A stretch of 7,300 bases of DNA from an uncultured Clostridium sp. GTDB taxonomy: Bacteria > Bacillota > Clostridia > Clostridiales > Clostridiaceae. The DNA lies in assembly GCF_934754915.1 (NCBI RefSeq), contig NZ_CAKVKB010000149.1, positions 1 through 7,300 of the forward strand, read 5' to 3'. Below are positions 6,737 through 7,300 of this stretch, piece by piece. The first letter of the stretch is position 1; the number at the start of each line of letters is the position of its first letter. The notes under the pieces were generated by a model. It searched no databases and was not told the origin of the DNA. It worked only from the letters and a program-made list of their open reading frames with translations. The position numbers and the translations under genes are program-made.

Positions 6737-6741
6737 ATTTA

Positions 6742-7300
6742 ATGATTAGGACTAAAGATGATTTAAAATATTATCTATTATGTGATGAATATGCTAGATT
6801 TGGGAAAAAAGTATCTTTCTTTAGAAAGTTAAGATTGGGGGAAATGTGGTCATTTAACATAAGTTTACGTAAGTTAGAATACTATACAAACACAGATAAA
6901 AAAATTCTTAAGGCTTTTTATAAATTTAAAATAAAGAAATTAGGAATGAAACTAGGATGGTCTATTCCTGCTAATGTATTTGGACCGGGACTTTGTATTG
7001 TACATTATGGTACAGTAATAGTTAATGCTGGAGCTAAAATTGGAGCAAATTGTAGAATTCATTCAGGGGTAAATATTGGAGCAAATGGTGGTGGGAATTC
7101 AGATACGCCTAGACTTGGACATAATGTTTATATTGGACCAGGAGCAAAATTATTTGGACAGATTAGAGTAGGAAATAATTGTGTTATAGCTGCAAATTCA
7201 GTAGTTAATAGAAGTTTTGATGAAGATAATGTTACAATTGGTGGAATCCCAGCGAAAATTATTTCAAAGAAAGATAGTGGTAGGTTTATTAAAGGTTTAG
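6742..7300 (+). CDS. Serine acetyltransferase-like O-acetyltransferase (3' end missing)
   Basis: The frame runs open from the ATG for 186 codons to the window edge. Relatives are about 180-200 aa, so only a few residues are probably missing. An N-terminal helical region (MIRTKDDLKYYLLCDEYARF, 1-20, through about 65) is followed by SIPANVFGPGLCIVHYGTVI (74-93). Left-handed beta-helix hexapeptide repeats come next: NAGAKIGANCRIHSGVNIGA (95-114), RLGHNVYIGPGAKLFGQIRV (124-143) and GNNCVIAANSVV (144-155). It closes with VTIGGIPAKII (164-174), the usual acyltransferase C-terminal motif. This is the CysE-like group common in polysaccharide clusters, which uses acetyl-CoA. His88 aligns with the first catalytic histidine of CysE (H158 in E. 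coli). The second (H193) appears to be absent from DTPRLGHNV, where a Thr or Pro stands in its place. O-acetylation of the polysaccharide is therefore likelier than serine acetylation for cysteine synthesis, though this is inference from context. One of 10 arginine codons is CGN. Confidence 0.88.
   Translation, partial: MIRTKDDLKYYLLCDEYARFGKKVSFFRKLRLGEMWSFNISLRKLEYYTNTDKKILKAFYKFKIKKLGMKLGWSIPANVFGPGLCIVHYGTVIVNAGAKIGANCRIHSGVNIGANGGGNSDTPRLGHNVYIGPGAKLFGQIRVGNNCVIAANSVVNRSFDEDNVTIGGIPAKIISKKDSGRFIKGL

Larger units (their letters stand above)
6423..6741 (+). other. 319-base intergenic region, possibly holding a decayed gene
   Basis: No intact gene is visible in this gap, in sharp contrast to the 12-35 base gaps elsewhere. 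It contains two candidate promoters (near 6521-6529 and 6640-6669), a perfect 16-bp AT palindrome (6489-6504) and no GC-rich hairpin with a T run, so no intrinsic terminator follows the upstream gene. One frame, the same as the upstream glycosyltransferase, has two short open runs (6495-6566 and 6570-6656). It then has protein-like text ending WKEEWEEKIGGFND with a stop at 6747-6749 that overlaps the next start codon. Seven stops interrupt that frame before the final one (6450, 6468, 6492, 6567, 6657, 6666, 6702). In DNA this AT-rich, open runs of 24 and 29 codons can arise by chance, so a gene relic is only a hypothesis. The other two forward frames also contain short protein-like pieces. Confidence 0.5.

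Noticed and set aside
1..7300. CRISPR arrays, tRNA or rRNA genes, insertion sequences, phage genes and toxin-antitoxin pairs
   Set aside because: Reading through the window I found no regularly spaced repeats, RNA gene signatures, transposase or integrase motifs, or small paired genes.

Overview
The window is low-GC, AT-rich DNA with all eight genes on the + strand. Strong GGAGG-type ribosome binding sites, heavy use of AGA/AGG arginine and ATA isoleucine codons, and protein similarity to streptococcal and bacillar capsule enzymes all point to a low-GC Firmicute, most likely a Clostridium-type organism. The genus is inferred from composition and style, not proved by any marker gene.

The window is the middle of a surface polysaccharide (capsule or exopolysaccharide) biosynthesis locus. 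It opens inside a UDP-glucose 6-dehydrogenase gene (1-1134, N-terminus missing). A UDP-glucuronate 4-epimerase-type gene follows (1150-2130). Together these would give UDP-Glc -> UDP-GlcA -> UDP-GalA. Next is a split Alg14/Alg13-type glycosyltransferase pair (2143-2619 and 2647-3147), then two GT-B fold family-4-type glycosyltransferases (3173-4273 and 4297-5487), then a small GT-A-like glycosyltransferase with DDD motifs (5523-6422). These seven genes are separated by only 12 to 35 bases, each with its own Shine-Dalgarno sequence, and no terminator or promoter is evident between them, so they read as one operon.

A 319-base gap (6423-6741) then breaks the pattern. It holds two candidate promoters, a 16-bp AT palindrome and possibly the remains of a decayed gene. 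After it comes a serine-acetyltransferase-like left-handed beta-helix protein (6742 to the window end, C-terminus just cut off), probably a polysaccharide O-acetyltransferase.

Taken together, the locus would supply uronic-acid nucleotide sugars, assemble a repeat unit on a lipid carrier at the inner face of the membrane with three or four glycosyltransferase activities, and acetylate it. The initiating sugar-phosphate transferase, flippase, polymerase and chain-length control genes are not in the window and presumably lie outside it. I see no tRNA, rRNA, CRISPR array, insertion sequence or phage gene. The most notable oddities are a shift in arginine codon choice across genes 4-7, the loss of a normally conserved donor-site arginine in the first GT4 enzyme, and the decayed-looking gap. 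I found no convincing evidence of an entirely new kind of system; the locus looks like a strain-specific polysaccharide cluster whose exact product is unknown.
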